Shown: positions 37,816-48,196 of the stretch, in pieces
How positions within the stretch are numbered: position 1 is the first letter of the stretch
How the letters are laid out: every line of letters begins with the position of its first letter
NCBI RefSeq assembly: GCF_046630445.1
Contig: NC_092333.1
Span: 1,140,001 to 1,204,000 of the forward strand
Length of the DNA stretch: 64,000 nucleotides
Direction of reading: 5' to 3'
Origin: Rutidosis leptorrhynchoides
Lineage: Eukaryota > Streptophyta > Magnoliopsida > Asterales > Asteraceae
Translations under genes and position numbers: made by a program
Notes under the pieces: generated by a model
Databases searched by the model: none
Told to the model about the DNA's origin: nothing
What the model saw: the letters and a program-made list of their open reading frames with translations, nothing else

Positions 37816-38072
37816 TGTGATGCACCGCTTTGCCCTATAGCCTCAAAAGCGGCGCTTTTGGGTACTGATCATTTAATACACGTTTAGTACATAGGAGCGC
37901 CGCTTTTGACCTTAGGAGCGCCGCTTTTGACCCTGGAACTTCATTTTCACTCCAAAACTTCAATGGTTCATTCCTTTGACCCAAGGGTTGATTCCTTAGC
38001 ATAAATATGAACTTTTAGACCACTTTTGTCCTGAAACGACTAAATACCACAAACCGCTCACTAATCATCACA
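37816..38072 (-). repeat. LTR of element G (257 bp)
   Basis: The ends form a perfect 7-bp inverted repeat, TGTGATG at 37816 and CATCACA at 38066-38072. It contains two direct copies of AGGAGCGCCGCTTTTGACC near 37890-37930 and a third partial one (GCGGCGCTTTTGGG, 37850). The 257-bp size is short for an LTR. No second copy is present in the window. Confidence 0.65.
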
Positions 38073-38363
38073 ACCCGTATCGAAATGTTACGAAAGTAGG
38101 GAGATATTGCGAAGATAAATATGTATATTTTGAGCAATATCAGACACCTGAAGAGATGCAAGATTACTTGAAGTCAACTGAGTCAGGAGGAGTTAGAGCT
38201 GATGTATTCATGAAATGGCTGGATGCTATGTTAGAAACCAGCCAATCCTCTCGACCAGCATCTTCTGCTTAGCCAGCCGCACCACAACAGCCAGCAAAAG
38301 TCATCAACCTTAATGATGATGTTATTGAGGGGGAGTATCTTGCTATTACTCTGTATCTGCCTC
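38073..38363 (+). pseudogene. Internal piece of element F left of gypsy E
   Basis: A plus-strand frame contains TPEEMQDYLKSTESGG and DVFMKWLDAMLETSQ, then a Pro/Ala-rich stretch (PAAPQQPAKVINLNDD). It runs into the TACAA target of gypsy E and resumes at 51453 in a Pro-rich region (STQPPAEPKP). It looks like the start of the post-pol ORF region of a SIRE-like element. Confidence 0.5.
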
Positions 38364-38368
38364 TACAA
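38364..38368. repeat. Left target-site duplication of gypsy E (TACAA)
   Basis: TACAA is repeated exactly at 51448-51452 on the far side of E. Confidence 0.95.
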
Positions 38369-41300
38369 TGAAATGTCCCGTTCTTATTGATTAAAAACGT
38401 TCCATATTAATTGATTTCGTTGCGATGTTTTGACCTCTATATGAGACGTTTTTCAAAGACTGCATTCATTTTAAAACAAACCATAACCTTTATTTCATCA
38501 ATAAAGGTTTAAAAAGCTTTACGTAGATTATCAAATAATGATAATCTAAAATATCCTGTTTACACACGACCATTACATAATGGTTTACAATACAAATATG
38601 TTACAACAAAATAAGTTTCTTGAATGCAGTTTTTACACAATATCATACAAGCATGGACTCCAAATCTCGTCCTTATTTAAGTATGCGACAGCGGAAGCTC
38701 TTAATAATCACCTGAGAATAAACATGCTTAAAACGTCAACAAAAATGTTGGTGAGTTATAGGTTTAACCTATATATATCAAATCATAATAATAGACCACA
38801 AGATTTCATATTTCAATACACATCCCATACATAGAGATAAAAATCATTCATATGGTGAACACCTGGTAACCGACATTAACAAGATGCATATATAAGAATA
38901 TCCCCATCATTCCGGGACACCCTTCGGATATGATATAAATTTCGAAGTACTAAAGCATCCGGTACTTTGGATGGGGTTTGTTAGGCCCAATAGATCTATC
39001 TTTAGGATTCGCGTCAATTAGGGTGTCTGTTCCCTAATTCTTAGATTACCAGACTTAATAAAAAGGGGCATATTCGATTTCGATAATTCAACCATAGAAT
39101 GTAGTTTCACGTACTTGTGTCTATTTTGTAAATCATTTATAAAACCTGCATGTATTCTCATCCCAAAAATATTAGATTTTAAAAGTGGGACTATAACTCA
39201 CTTTCACAGATTTTTTACTTCGTCGGGAAGTAAGACTTGGCCACTGGTTGATTCACGAACCTATAACAATATATACATATATATCAAAGTATATTCAAAA
39301 TATATTTACAACACTTTTAATATATTTTGATGTTTTAAGTTTATTAAGTCAGCTGTCCTCGTTAGTAACCTACAACTAGTTGTCCACAGTTAGATGTAGA
39401 TAAATAAATCGATAAATATTATCTTGAATCAATCCACGACCCAGTGTATACGTATCTCAGTATTGATCACAACTCAAACTATATATATTTTAGAATCAAC
39501 CTCAACCCTGTATAGCTAACTCCAACATTCACATATAGAGTGTCTATGGTTGTTCCGAAATATATATAGATGTGTCGACATGATAGGTCGAAACATTGTA
39601 TACGTGTCTATGGTATCTCAAGATTACATAATATACAATACAAGTTGATTAAGTTATGGTTGGAATATATTTGTTACCAATTTCCACGTAGCAAAAATGA
39701 GAAAAATTATCCAATCTTGTTTTACCCATAACTTCTTCATTTTAAATCCGTTTTGAGTGAATCAAATTGATATGGTTTCATATTGAACTCTATTTTATGA
39801 ATCTAAACAGAAAAAGTATAGGTTTATAGTCGGAAAAATAAGTTACAAGTCGTTTTTGTAAAGGTAGTCATTTCAGTCGAAAGAACGACGTCTAGATGAC
39901 CATTTTAGAAAACATACTTCCACTTTGAGTTTAACCATAATTTTTGGATATAGTTTCATGTTCATAATAAAAATCATTTTCTCAGAATAACAACTTTTAA
40001 ATCAAAGTTTATCATAGTTTTTAATTAACTAACCCAAAACAGCCCGCGGTGTTACTACGACGGCGTAAATCCGGTTTTACGGTGTTTTTCGTGTTTCCAG
40101 GTTTTAAATCATTAAGTTAGCATATCATATAGATATAGAACATGTGTTTAGTTAATTTTAAAAGTCAAGTTAGAAGGATTAACTTTTGTTTGCGAACAAG
40201 TTTAGAATTAACTAAACTATGTTCTAGTGATTACAAGTTTAAACCTTCGAATAAGATAGCTTTATATGTATGAATCGAATGATGTTATGAACATCATTAC
40301 TACCTTAAGTTCCTTGGATAAACCTACTGGAAAAGAGAAAAATGGATCTAGCTTCAATGGATCCTTGGATGGCTCGAAGTTCTTGAAGCAGAATCATGAC
40401 ACGAAAACAAGTTCAAGTAAGATCATCACTTGAAATAAGATTGTTATAGTTATAGAAATTGAACCAAAGTTTGAATATGATTATTACCTTGTATTAGAAT
40501 GATAACCTACTGTAAGAAACAAAGATTTCTTGAGGTTGGATGATCACCTTACAAGATTGGAAGTGAGCTAGCAAACTTGAAAGTATTCTTGATTTTTTGA
40601 AACTAGAACTTTTGGAATTTATGAAGAACACTTAGAACTTGAAGATAGAACTTGAGAGAGATCAATTAGATGAAGGAAATTTAAGAATGAAAGTATTTGT
40701 AGGTGTTTTTGGTCGTTGGTGTATGGATTAGATATAAAGGATATGTAATTTTGTTTTCATGTAATAAGTCATGAATGATTACTCATATTTTTATAATTTT
40801 ATGAGATATTTCATGCTAGTTGCCAAATGATGGTTCCCACATGTGTTAGGTGACTCACATGGGCTGCTAATAGCTGATCATTGGAGTGTATATACCAATA
40901 GTACATACATCTAAAAGCTGTGTATTGTACGAGTACGAATACGGGTGCATACGAGTAGAATTGTTGATGAAATTGAACGAGGATGTAATTGTAAGCATTT
41001 TTGTTAAGTAGAAGTATTTTGATAAGTGTCTTGAAGTCTTTCAAAAGTGTATGAATACATATTAAAACACTACATGTATATACATTTTAACTGAGTCGTT
41101 AAGTCATCGTTAGTCGTTACATGTAAATGTTGTTTTGAAACCTTTAGGTTAACGATCTTGTTAAATGTTGTTAACCCAATGTTTATAATATCAAAAGAGA
41201 TTTTAAATTATTATATTATCATGATATTATGATGTACGAATATCTCTTAATATGATATATATACATTAAATGTCGTTACAACGATAATCGTTACATATAT

Positions 41301-41618
41301 GTCTCGTTTCAAAATCATTAAGTTAGTAGTCTTGTTTTTACATATGTAGTTCATTGTTAATATACTTAATGATGTGTTTACTTATCATAATATCATGTTA
41401 ACTATATATATAAGCATATATATGTCATCATATAGTTTTTACAAGTTTTAACGTTCGTGAATCACCGGTCAACTTGGGTGGTCAATTGTCTATATGAAAC
41501 CTATTTCAATTAATCAAGTCTTAACAAGTTTGATTACTTAACATGTTGGAAACATTTAATCATGTAAATATCAATCTCAATTAATATATATAAACATGGA
41601 AAAGTTCGGGTCACTACA
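38369..41618 (-). repeat. 3' LTR of gypsy E (3250 bp)
   Basis: On the plus strand it runs from TGAAATGTCCCG to GGGTCACTACA. It is adjoined on the right by the family polypurine block (41619-41653, minus strand). Short open frames inside (for example 38580-38834 and 39115-39330) recur in every copy and are not called. Confidence 0.96.
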
Positions 41619-41653
41619 GTACCTACCCGTTAAATAAATTTCGTCCCGAAATT

Positions 41654-44600
41654 TTAAGCTGTTGAAGGTGTTGACGAATCTTCTGGAAATAGATGCGGGT
41701 ATTTCTTCTTCATCTGATCTTCACGCTCCCAGGTGAACTCGGGTCCTCTATGAGCATTCCATCGAACCTTAACAATTGGTATCTTGTTTTGCTTAAGTCT
41801 TTTAACCTCACGATCCGTTATTTCGACGGGTTCTTCGATGAATTGGAGTTTTTCGTTGATTTGGATTTCATCTAACGGAATAGTGAGATCTTCTTTAGCA
41901 AAACATTTCTTCAAATTCGAGACGTGGAAAGTGTTATGTACAGCCGCGAGTTGTTGAGGTAACTCAAGTCGGTAAGCTACTGGTCCGACACGATCAATAA
42001 TCTTGAATGGTCCAATATACCTTGGATTTAATTTCCCTCGTTTACCAAATCGAACAACGCCTTTCCAAGGTGCAACTTTAAGCATGACCATCTCTCCAAT
42101 TTCAAATTCTATATCTTTTCTTTTAATGTCAGCATAGCTCTTTTGTCGACTTTGGGCGGTTTTCAACCGTTGTTGAATTTGGATGATCTTCTCGGTAGTT
42201 TCTTGTATAATCTCCGGACCCGTAATCTGTCTATCCCCCACTTCACTCCAACAAATCGGAGACCTGCACTTTCTACTATAAAGTGCTTCAAACGGCGCCA
42301 TCTCAATGCTTGAATGGTAGCTGTTGTTGTAGGAAAATTCTGCTAACGGTAGATGTCGATCCCAACTGTTTCCGAAATCAATAACACATGCTCGTAGCAT
42401 GTCTTCAAGCGTTTGTATCGTCCTTTCGCTCTGCCCATCAGTTTGTGGATGATAGGCAGTACTCATGTCTAGACGAGTTCCTAATGCTTGCTGTAATGTC
42501 TGCCAGAATCTTGAAATAAATCTGCCATCCCTATCAGAGATAATAGAGATTGGTATTCCATGTCTGGAGACGACTTCCTTCAAATACAGTCGTGCTAACT
42601 TCTCCATCTTGTCATCTTCTCTTATTGGCAGGAAGTGTGCTGATTTGGTGAGACGATCAACTATTACCCAAATAGTATCAAAACCACTTGCAGTCCTTGG
42701 CAATTTAGTGATGAAATCCATGGTAATGTTTTCCCATTTCCATTCTGGGATTTTGGGTTGTTGAAGTAGACCTGATGGTTTCTGATGCTCAGCTTTGACC
42801 TTAGAACACGTCAAACATTCTCCTACGTATTTAGCAACATCGGCTTTCATACCCGGCTACCAAAAATGTTTCTTGAGATCCTTGTACATCTTCCCCGTTC
42901 CAGGATGTATTGAGTATCTGGTTTTATGAGCTTCTCTAAGTACCATTTCTCTCATATCTCCAAATTTTGGTACCCAAATCCTTTCAGCCCTATACCGGGT
43001 TCTGTCTTCCCGAATATTAAGATGCTTCTCCGATCCTTTGGGTATTTCATCCCTTAAATTTCCCTCTTTTAAAACTCCTTGTTGCGCCTCCTTTATTTGA
43101 GTAGTAAGGTTATTATGAATCATTATATTCATAGATTTTACTCGAATGGGTTCTCTGTCCTTCCTGCTCAAGGCATCAGCTACCACATTTGCCTTCCCCG
43201 GGTGGTAACGAATCTCAAAGTCGTAATCATTCAATAATTCAATCCACCTACGCTGCCTCATATTCAGTTGTTTCTGATTAAATATGTGTTGAAGACTTTT
43301 GTGGTCGGTATATATAATACTTTTGACCCCATATAAGTAGTGCCTCCAAGTGTTTAATGCAAAAACAACCGCTCCTAATTCCAAATCATGCGTCGTATAA
43401 TTTTGTTCGTGAATCTTCAATTGTCTAGACGCATAAGCAATCACCTTCGTTCGTTGCATTAATACACAACCGAGACCTTGCTTTGATGCGTCACAATAAA
43501 TCACAAAATCATCATTCCCTTCAGGTAATGACAATATAGGTGCCGTAGTTAGCTTTTTCTTCAATAACTGAAATGCTTTCTCTTGTTCATCATTCCATTC
43601 AAATTTCTTCCCTTTATGCGTTAATGCAGTCAAGGGTTTTGCTATTCTGGAAAAGTCTTGGATGAACCTTCTGTAGTAACCAGCTAGTCCTAAAAACTGG
43701 CGTATGTGTTTCGGAGTTTTCGGGGTTTCCCACTTTTCAACAGTTTCTATCTTTGCCGGATCCACCTTAATACCTTCTTTGTTCACTATGTGACCGAGGA
43801 ATTGAACTTCTTCCAACCAAAATGCACACTTTGAAAACTTAGCGTACAATTCTTCCTTCCTCAATACTTCTAACACTTTTCTCAAATGTTCACTGTGTTC
43901 TTGGTCATTCTTTGAGTAAATAAGTATGTCATCAATGAAAACAATGACAAACTTGTCAAGGTATGGTCCACACACTCGGTTCATAAGGTCCATGAACACA
44001 GCTGGTGCATTAGTTAAACCAAACGGCATGACCATAAACTCGTAATGACCGTAACGTGTTCTGAAAGCAGTCTTTGGAATATCATCTTCTTTCACCCGCA
44101 TTTGATGATACCCGGAACGTAAGTCAATCTTTGAATAAACAGACGAGCCTTGTAGTTGATCAAATAAGTCGTCGATTCTCGGTAGTGGGTAGCGGTTCTT
44201 GATGGTAAGTTTGTTCAACTCTCGGTAGTCGATACACAACCTGAATGTACCATCTTTCTTCTTGACAAACAAAACAGGAGCTCCCCACGGTGATGCGCTT
44301 GGTCGAATGAAACCACGCTCTAAAAGTTCTTGTAATTGGCTTTGCAGTTCTTTCATCTCGCTGGGTGCGAGTCTGTAAGGAGCACGAGCTATTGGTGCAG
44401 CTCCTGGTACAAGATCTATTTGAAATTCAACGGATCGATGTGGGGGTAATCCCGGTAATTCTTTCGGAAATACATCGGGAAATTCTTTTGCAATGGGAAC
44501 ATCATTGATGCTCTTTTCTTCAGTTTGTACTTTCTCGACGTGTGCTAGAACAGCATAGCAACCTTTTCTTATTAGTTTTTGTGTCTTCAAATTACTAATA

Positions 44601-46213
44601 AGATGTAGCTTCGTGTTGCCCTTTTCTCCGTACACCATTAAGGGTTTTCCTTTTTCTCGTATAATGCGAATTGCATTTTTGTAACAAACGATCTCTGCTT
44701 TCACTTCTTTCAGCCAGTCCATACCGATTATCACATCAAAACTCCCTAACTCTACTGGTATCAAATCAATCTTAAATGTTTCGCTAACCAGTTTAATTTC
44801 TCGATTCCGACATATATTATCTGCTGAAATTAATTTACCATTTGCTAATTCGAGTAAAAATTTACTATCCAAAGGCGTCAATGGACAACTTAATTTAGCA
44901 CAAAAATCTCTACTCATATAGCTTCTATCCGCACCCGAATCAAATAAAACGTAAGCAGATTTATTGTCAATAAGAAACGTACCCGTAACAAGCTCCGGGT
45001 CTTCCTGTGCCTCTGCCACATTAATATTGAAAACTCTTCCGCAGCCTTGTCCATTCGTGTTCTCCTGGTTCGGGCAATTTCTTATAATGTGGCCCGGTTT
45101 TCCACATTTATAACAAACTACATTGGCATAACTTGCTCCGACACTACTTGCTCCGCCATTACTCGTTCCGACACCATTTGTTCCTTTCGTTCTATTAACC
45201 CCTGGTCCGTAGACCTCACACTTCGCCGCGCTATGACCATTTCTTTTACACTTGTTGCAAAATTTAGTGCAGAACCCCGAGTGATACTTTTCACACCTTT
45301 GGCATAGCTGCTTCTGATTGTTGTTGTTGTTGTTGCGGTTATTATTGTTGTTAGGATGATTGTTGTAGTTGCTGTTGTTGTTGTTGTTGTTGTTGGGCCG
45401 TTTGTTGTAGTTGCGATTGATGTTGCGATTATTGTTGTAATTGTTGTTGTTGTTGTTGTTGTATTGGTGATTCTTATCACCGTTTTCCTCCCACTTTCTT
45501 TTGACTTGCTTCACATTGGCCTCTTCAGCAGTCTGTTCTTTAATTCTTTCTTCAATCTGGTTCACTAGTTTGTGAGCCATTCTACATGCCTGTTGTATGG
45601 AGGCGGGCTCGTGTGAACTTATATCTTCTTGGACTCTTTCCGGTAATCCTTTCACAAACGTGTCGATCTTCTCTTCCTCATCTTCGAATGCTCCCGGACA
45701 CAATAGGCACAATTCTGTGAATCGTCTTTCGTACGTGGTAATATCAAATCCTTGGGTTCGTAACCTTCTAAGTTCTGTCTTGAGCTTATTGACCTCGGTT
45801 CTGGGACGGTACTTCTCGTTCATCAAGTGCTTGAATGCTGACCACGGTAGTGCGTACGCATCGTCTTGTCCCACTTGTTCTAGATAGGTATTCCACCATG
45901 TTAACGCAGAACCTGTGAAGGTATGCGTAGCGTACTTCACTTTGTCCTCTTCAGTACACTTACTTATGGCAAACACCGATTCGACCTTCTCGGTCCACTG
46001 TTTCAATCCGATCGGTCCTTCGGTTCCATCAAATTCCAAAGGTTTGCAGGCAGTGAATTCTTTGTAGGTGCATCCTACACGATTTCCTGTACTGCTAGAT
46101 CCAAGGTTATTGTTGGTATGTAGGGCAGCCTGTACTGCGGCTATGTTTGAAGCTAGAAAAGTACGGAATTCCTCTTCATTCATATTCACGGTGTGTCGAG
46201 TAGTCGGTGCCAT
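41654..46213 (-). pseudogene. Gag-pol region of gypsy E
   Basis: The start chosen is the Met of [10 protein letters not shown] at 46213 rather than the upstream Met at 46249, because the family gag begins there. Gag has [13 protein letters not shown] and TWWNTYLEQ; an Asn-rich tract (residues about 265-320) precedes two zinc-binding regions, ending [15 protein letters not shown]. Protease has [15 protein letters not shown] has [10 protein letters not shown] and [10 protein letters not shown]; RNase H has [10 protein letters not shown]. Integrase has [20 protein letters not shown] and [10 protein letters not shown]. The end, [17 protein letters not shown], is chromodomain-like and may guide insertion to heterochromatin in the family. 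Nearly whole, about one break. Confidence 0.96.
45300..45480 (-). repeat. AAC-rich simple repeat in gag of E
   Basis: Runs of AAC/GTT units encode an Asn-rich linker ([11 protein letters not shown] and similar) before the zinc knuckles. On the plus strand the same bases give meaningless Val- or Thr-rich frames. Confidence 0.9.
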
Positions 46214-46345
46214 TTCCTTCAAAATAGTCAAATGGAACAAGTTAATCATACAGAATATTAAGAGTTGTTAATAGTATTTCGTAGCATAATATGAACTCAT
46301 TTATAAAAGCTTTTTCTTCATATTAGCGTTTTATAAGTTTAATTT

Positions 46346-46362
46346 CGGGTAGTACCTACCCG
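46346..46362. other. Perfect hairpin upstream of gag in gypsy E
   Basis: CGGGTAG TAC CTACCCG is a 7-bp inverted repeat with a 3-base loop. It shares GTACCTACCCGT with the polypurine block beside the 3' LTR (41619-41630). It lies between the F-box region and gag. Confidence 0.6.
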
Positions 46363-46554
46363 TCAAGTTCATACTTAGTAGCTAATATACAATTCAACTA
46401 CTACAATTCTATATGAAAAACTGATTATAATAATATTTCGCGTTCAAACTTTTATACAATATTTTACAAACTTACAATACCGCTTATTTTACATAAAGCA
46501 TGAAATATAGCACACAATAACTTTGATACAAGATAGTTGTGAAGATAATTCTAG

Positions 46555-47233
46555 CTAGTACACAAGTCGTTCAGCAAAGGCAATAAAGACACGTAATTCA
46601 TACGTCCAGAAACAAGTCATGCATTCTGGTTTTACTAGGACTACTTCCCATCCTTGGTTTTGTGGAACATAACTGTTATGGCCGTTGATAAGACAGCATG
46701 TTGTAACGTCGTCAAAGGGACGAGGGTTACGTAATGTCCAACAGTCCCGTAACAATCTAAAAACCTCATTTCTTACCCCAATTACCGACTCCGTCACTTG
46801 TGGAAACGTTTTGTTTAATAGTTGTAGCCCGATGTTCTTGTTCTCACTTTGGTGAGAAGCGAACATTACTAATCCGTAAGCATAACATGCTTCTTTATGT
46901 TGCATGTTAGCCGCTTTTTCTAAATCACGAAGTCCATGGATATATTGAGTCAAAATAATTTCTTAACCCATTGCGTAAAATAGCATTTGGGTTCCCCGCA
47001 ATATATGCGTCAAAGTAAACACATCGTAACTTATGGATTTCCCAATGTGATATCCCCCATCTTTCGAACGAAAGCCTTTTATAAACCAAGGCATTCTTGG
47101 AACGTTCTTCGAATGTCTTACAAACTGATCTCCCCTTAAATAGTTGTGCCGAAGAATTCTGACCGACTCTAGACAAGATTTCATCAATCATGTCTCCGGG
47201 TAGGTCTCTTAAAATATTGGGTTGTCTATCCAT
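46555..47233 (-). pseudogene. Captured F-box protein region (At2g35280-like) in gypsy E
   Basis: Between the acidic ORF and gag, the minus strand encodes sequence unlike any retroelement protein. The N-terminal part (from 47233) is an F-box: LPGDMIDEILSRVG, LFKGRSVCKTF and VYKRLSFERW, the usual LP...L..R.V.K pattern. After it comes DAYIAGNPNAILRNGL. A further part has EKAANMQHKEACYAYGLVMF and GLQLLNKTFP. These match the Sel1-like layout of plant F-box proteins of the At2g35280 type (GNPEAL..G..YF, LKKAAEKGHVEA.Y..G). The C-terminal CFWTYELRVF suits the same family. Host proteins of this kind are substrate receptors of SCF ubiquitin ligases. Not one open frame in this copy (about one break). 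Family assignment is from memory. Confidence 0.75.
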
Positions 47234-47372
47234 TTTGTGTTTTTATACTGTAAAATAGACAAGAGTTAGATTCATAAAAAAAATATACTTATTAATACAA
47301 GCAATTTTTACATATATCATAAAGCATAAGCACACTATATTACATATATTACACCACACGAATACAACTATC

Positions 47373-47987
47373 TTATTCCGACTCGCTTGTTTCTTCTTCT
47401 TCGGTTTTGGTTCGTTTTGCCAGGTTTCTAGGGATATATGATGTTCCCCTAATACGAGCCGTTATTTTCCACATTGGTTTAGAAAAACCTGGTGGTTTAG
47501 AGGTTCCCGGGTCATTGTTACAACTTAAGGACTTCGGGGGTTGACGATACATATAAAGTTCATCGGGGTTGGAATTAGATTTCTCTATTTTTATGCCCTT
47601 TCCCTTATTATTTTCTTTTGCCTTTTTAAATTCAGTTGGGGTAATTTCTATAACATCATCGGAATTCTCGTCGGAATCCGATTCATCGGAGAATTGGTAA
47701 TCCTCCCAATATTTTGCTTCCTTGGCGGAAACACCATTGACCATAATTAACCTTGGTCGGTTGGTTGAGGATTTTCTTTTACTTAACCGTTTTATTATTT
47801 CCCCCACCGGTTCCGATTCTTCTTCCGGTTCCGATTCTTCTTCCGGTTCCGATTCTTCTTCCGGTTCTGACTCTTCTTCCGGTTCCTCTTTGGGAACTTG
47901 TGAATCAGTCCACGAATCATTCCAATTTATATTTGACTCTTCATTATTATTAGGTGAGCCAATGGGACTTGTTCTAGAGGTAGACAT
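47373..47987 (-). CDS. Acidic leader ORF of gypsy E (extra ORF before the F-box region)
   Basis: A 204-aa frame whose start lies about 195 bp after the primer site; counterpart of 24555-25172 in element B. It has a Glu/Pro/Ser array (ESEPEEESEPEEE, residues about 33-58), the shared block RPRLIMVNGVSAKEAKYWED, the acidic run DESDSDENSDD, a Lys-rich part and TSYIPRNLAKRTK near the end. Compared with B it has an extra NWNDSW near residue 20 and a different number of Glu-rich units. Both copies keep the frame open. No known family; function unknown. Confidence 0.75.
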   Translation of the reverse strand: MSTSRTSPIGSPNNNEESNINWNDSWTDSQVPKEEPEEESEPEEESEPEEESEPEEESEPVGEIIKRLSKRKSSTNRPRLIMVNGVSAKEAKYWEDYQFSDESDSDENSDDVIEITPTEFKKAKENNKGKGIKIEKSNSNPDELYMYRQPPKSLSCNNDPGTSKPPGFSKPMWKITARIRGTSYIPRNLAKRTKTEEEETSESE

Positions 47988-48181
47988 CTATCACATAATA
48001 TCAAACGCGTTAAGAGATTAATATATCACATAATATTCACATGTTAAAAATATATAGTTTCCAACAAAATTTGTTAAGCAATCATTTTTCAAGTAAACAC
48101 GGTCGAAGTCCAGACTCACTAATGCATCCTAACAAACTCGATAAGACACACTAATGCAAAATTCTGGTTCTCTAAGACCAA

Positions 48182-48196
48182 CGCTCTGATACCAAC
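48182..48196 (-). other. Primer binding site of gypsy E (initiator tRNA-Met)
   Basis: On the minus strand this reads GTTGGTATCAGAGCG directly after the 5' LTR; it contains the exact initiator-tRNA complement TGGTATCAGAGC. Element B has one change in the same site. Confidence 0.93.

Larger units (their letters stand above)
36728..38072 (-). mobile_element. Element G: fragment of a tRNA-Asp-primed gypsy-type element
   Basis: A minus-strand fragment with, from right to left, a short LTR (37816-38072), a primer site resembling the one used by Athila/Tat elements, and two gag-position frames. No protease or polymerase follows, and the left end is lost in F. The primer site is the best evidence for the family. 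The frames do not show motifs I recognise, so a non-autonomous element is also possible. Confidence 0.6.

Noticed and set aside
37169-37887. Plus-strand His/Ile/Thr-rich frames opposite element G
   Set aside because: They are the reverse reading of the NDGYLGMN tandem repeat and have no other support.
38580-38834. An 84-aa frame (MVYNTNMLQQ...) present in A and E LTRs
   Set aside because: Same reason: LTR sequence shared by recent copies, no evidence of coding.
39115-39330. A 71-87 aa frame (MCLFCKSFIKPAC...) present in all five large LTRs
   Set aside because: It is antisense within the LTRs, its C-terminus changes freely between copies, and no start context or domain is visible. LTR similarity explains it.
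45118-45480. Thr- or Val-rich frames around the AAC tract
   Set aside because: Alternative readings of the simple repeat that codes for the Asn-rich linker of gag.
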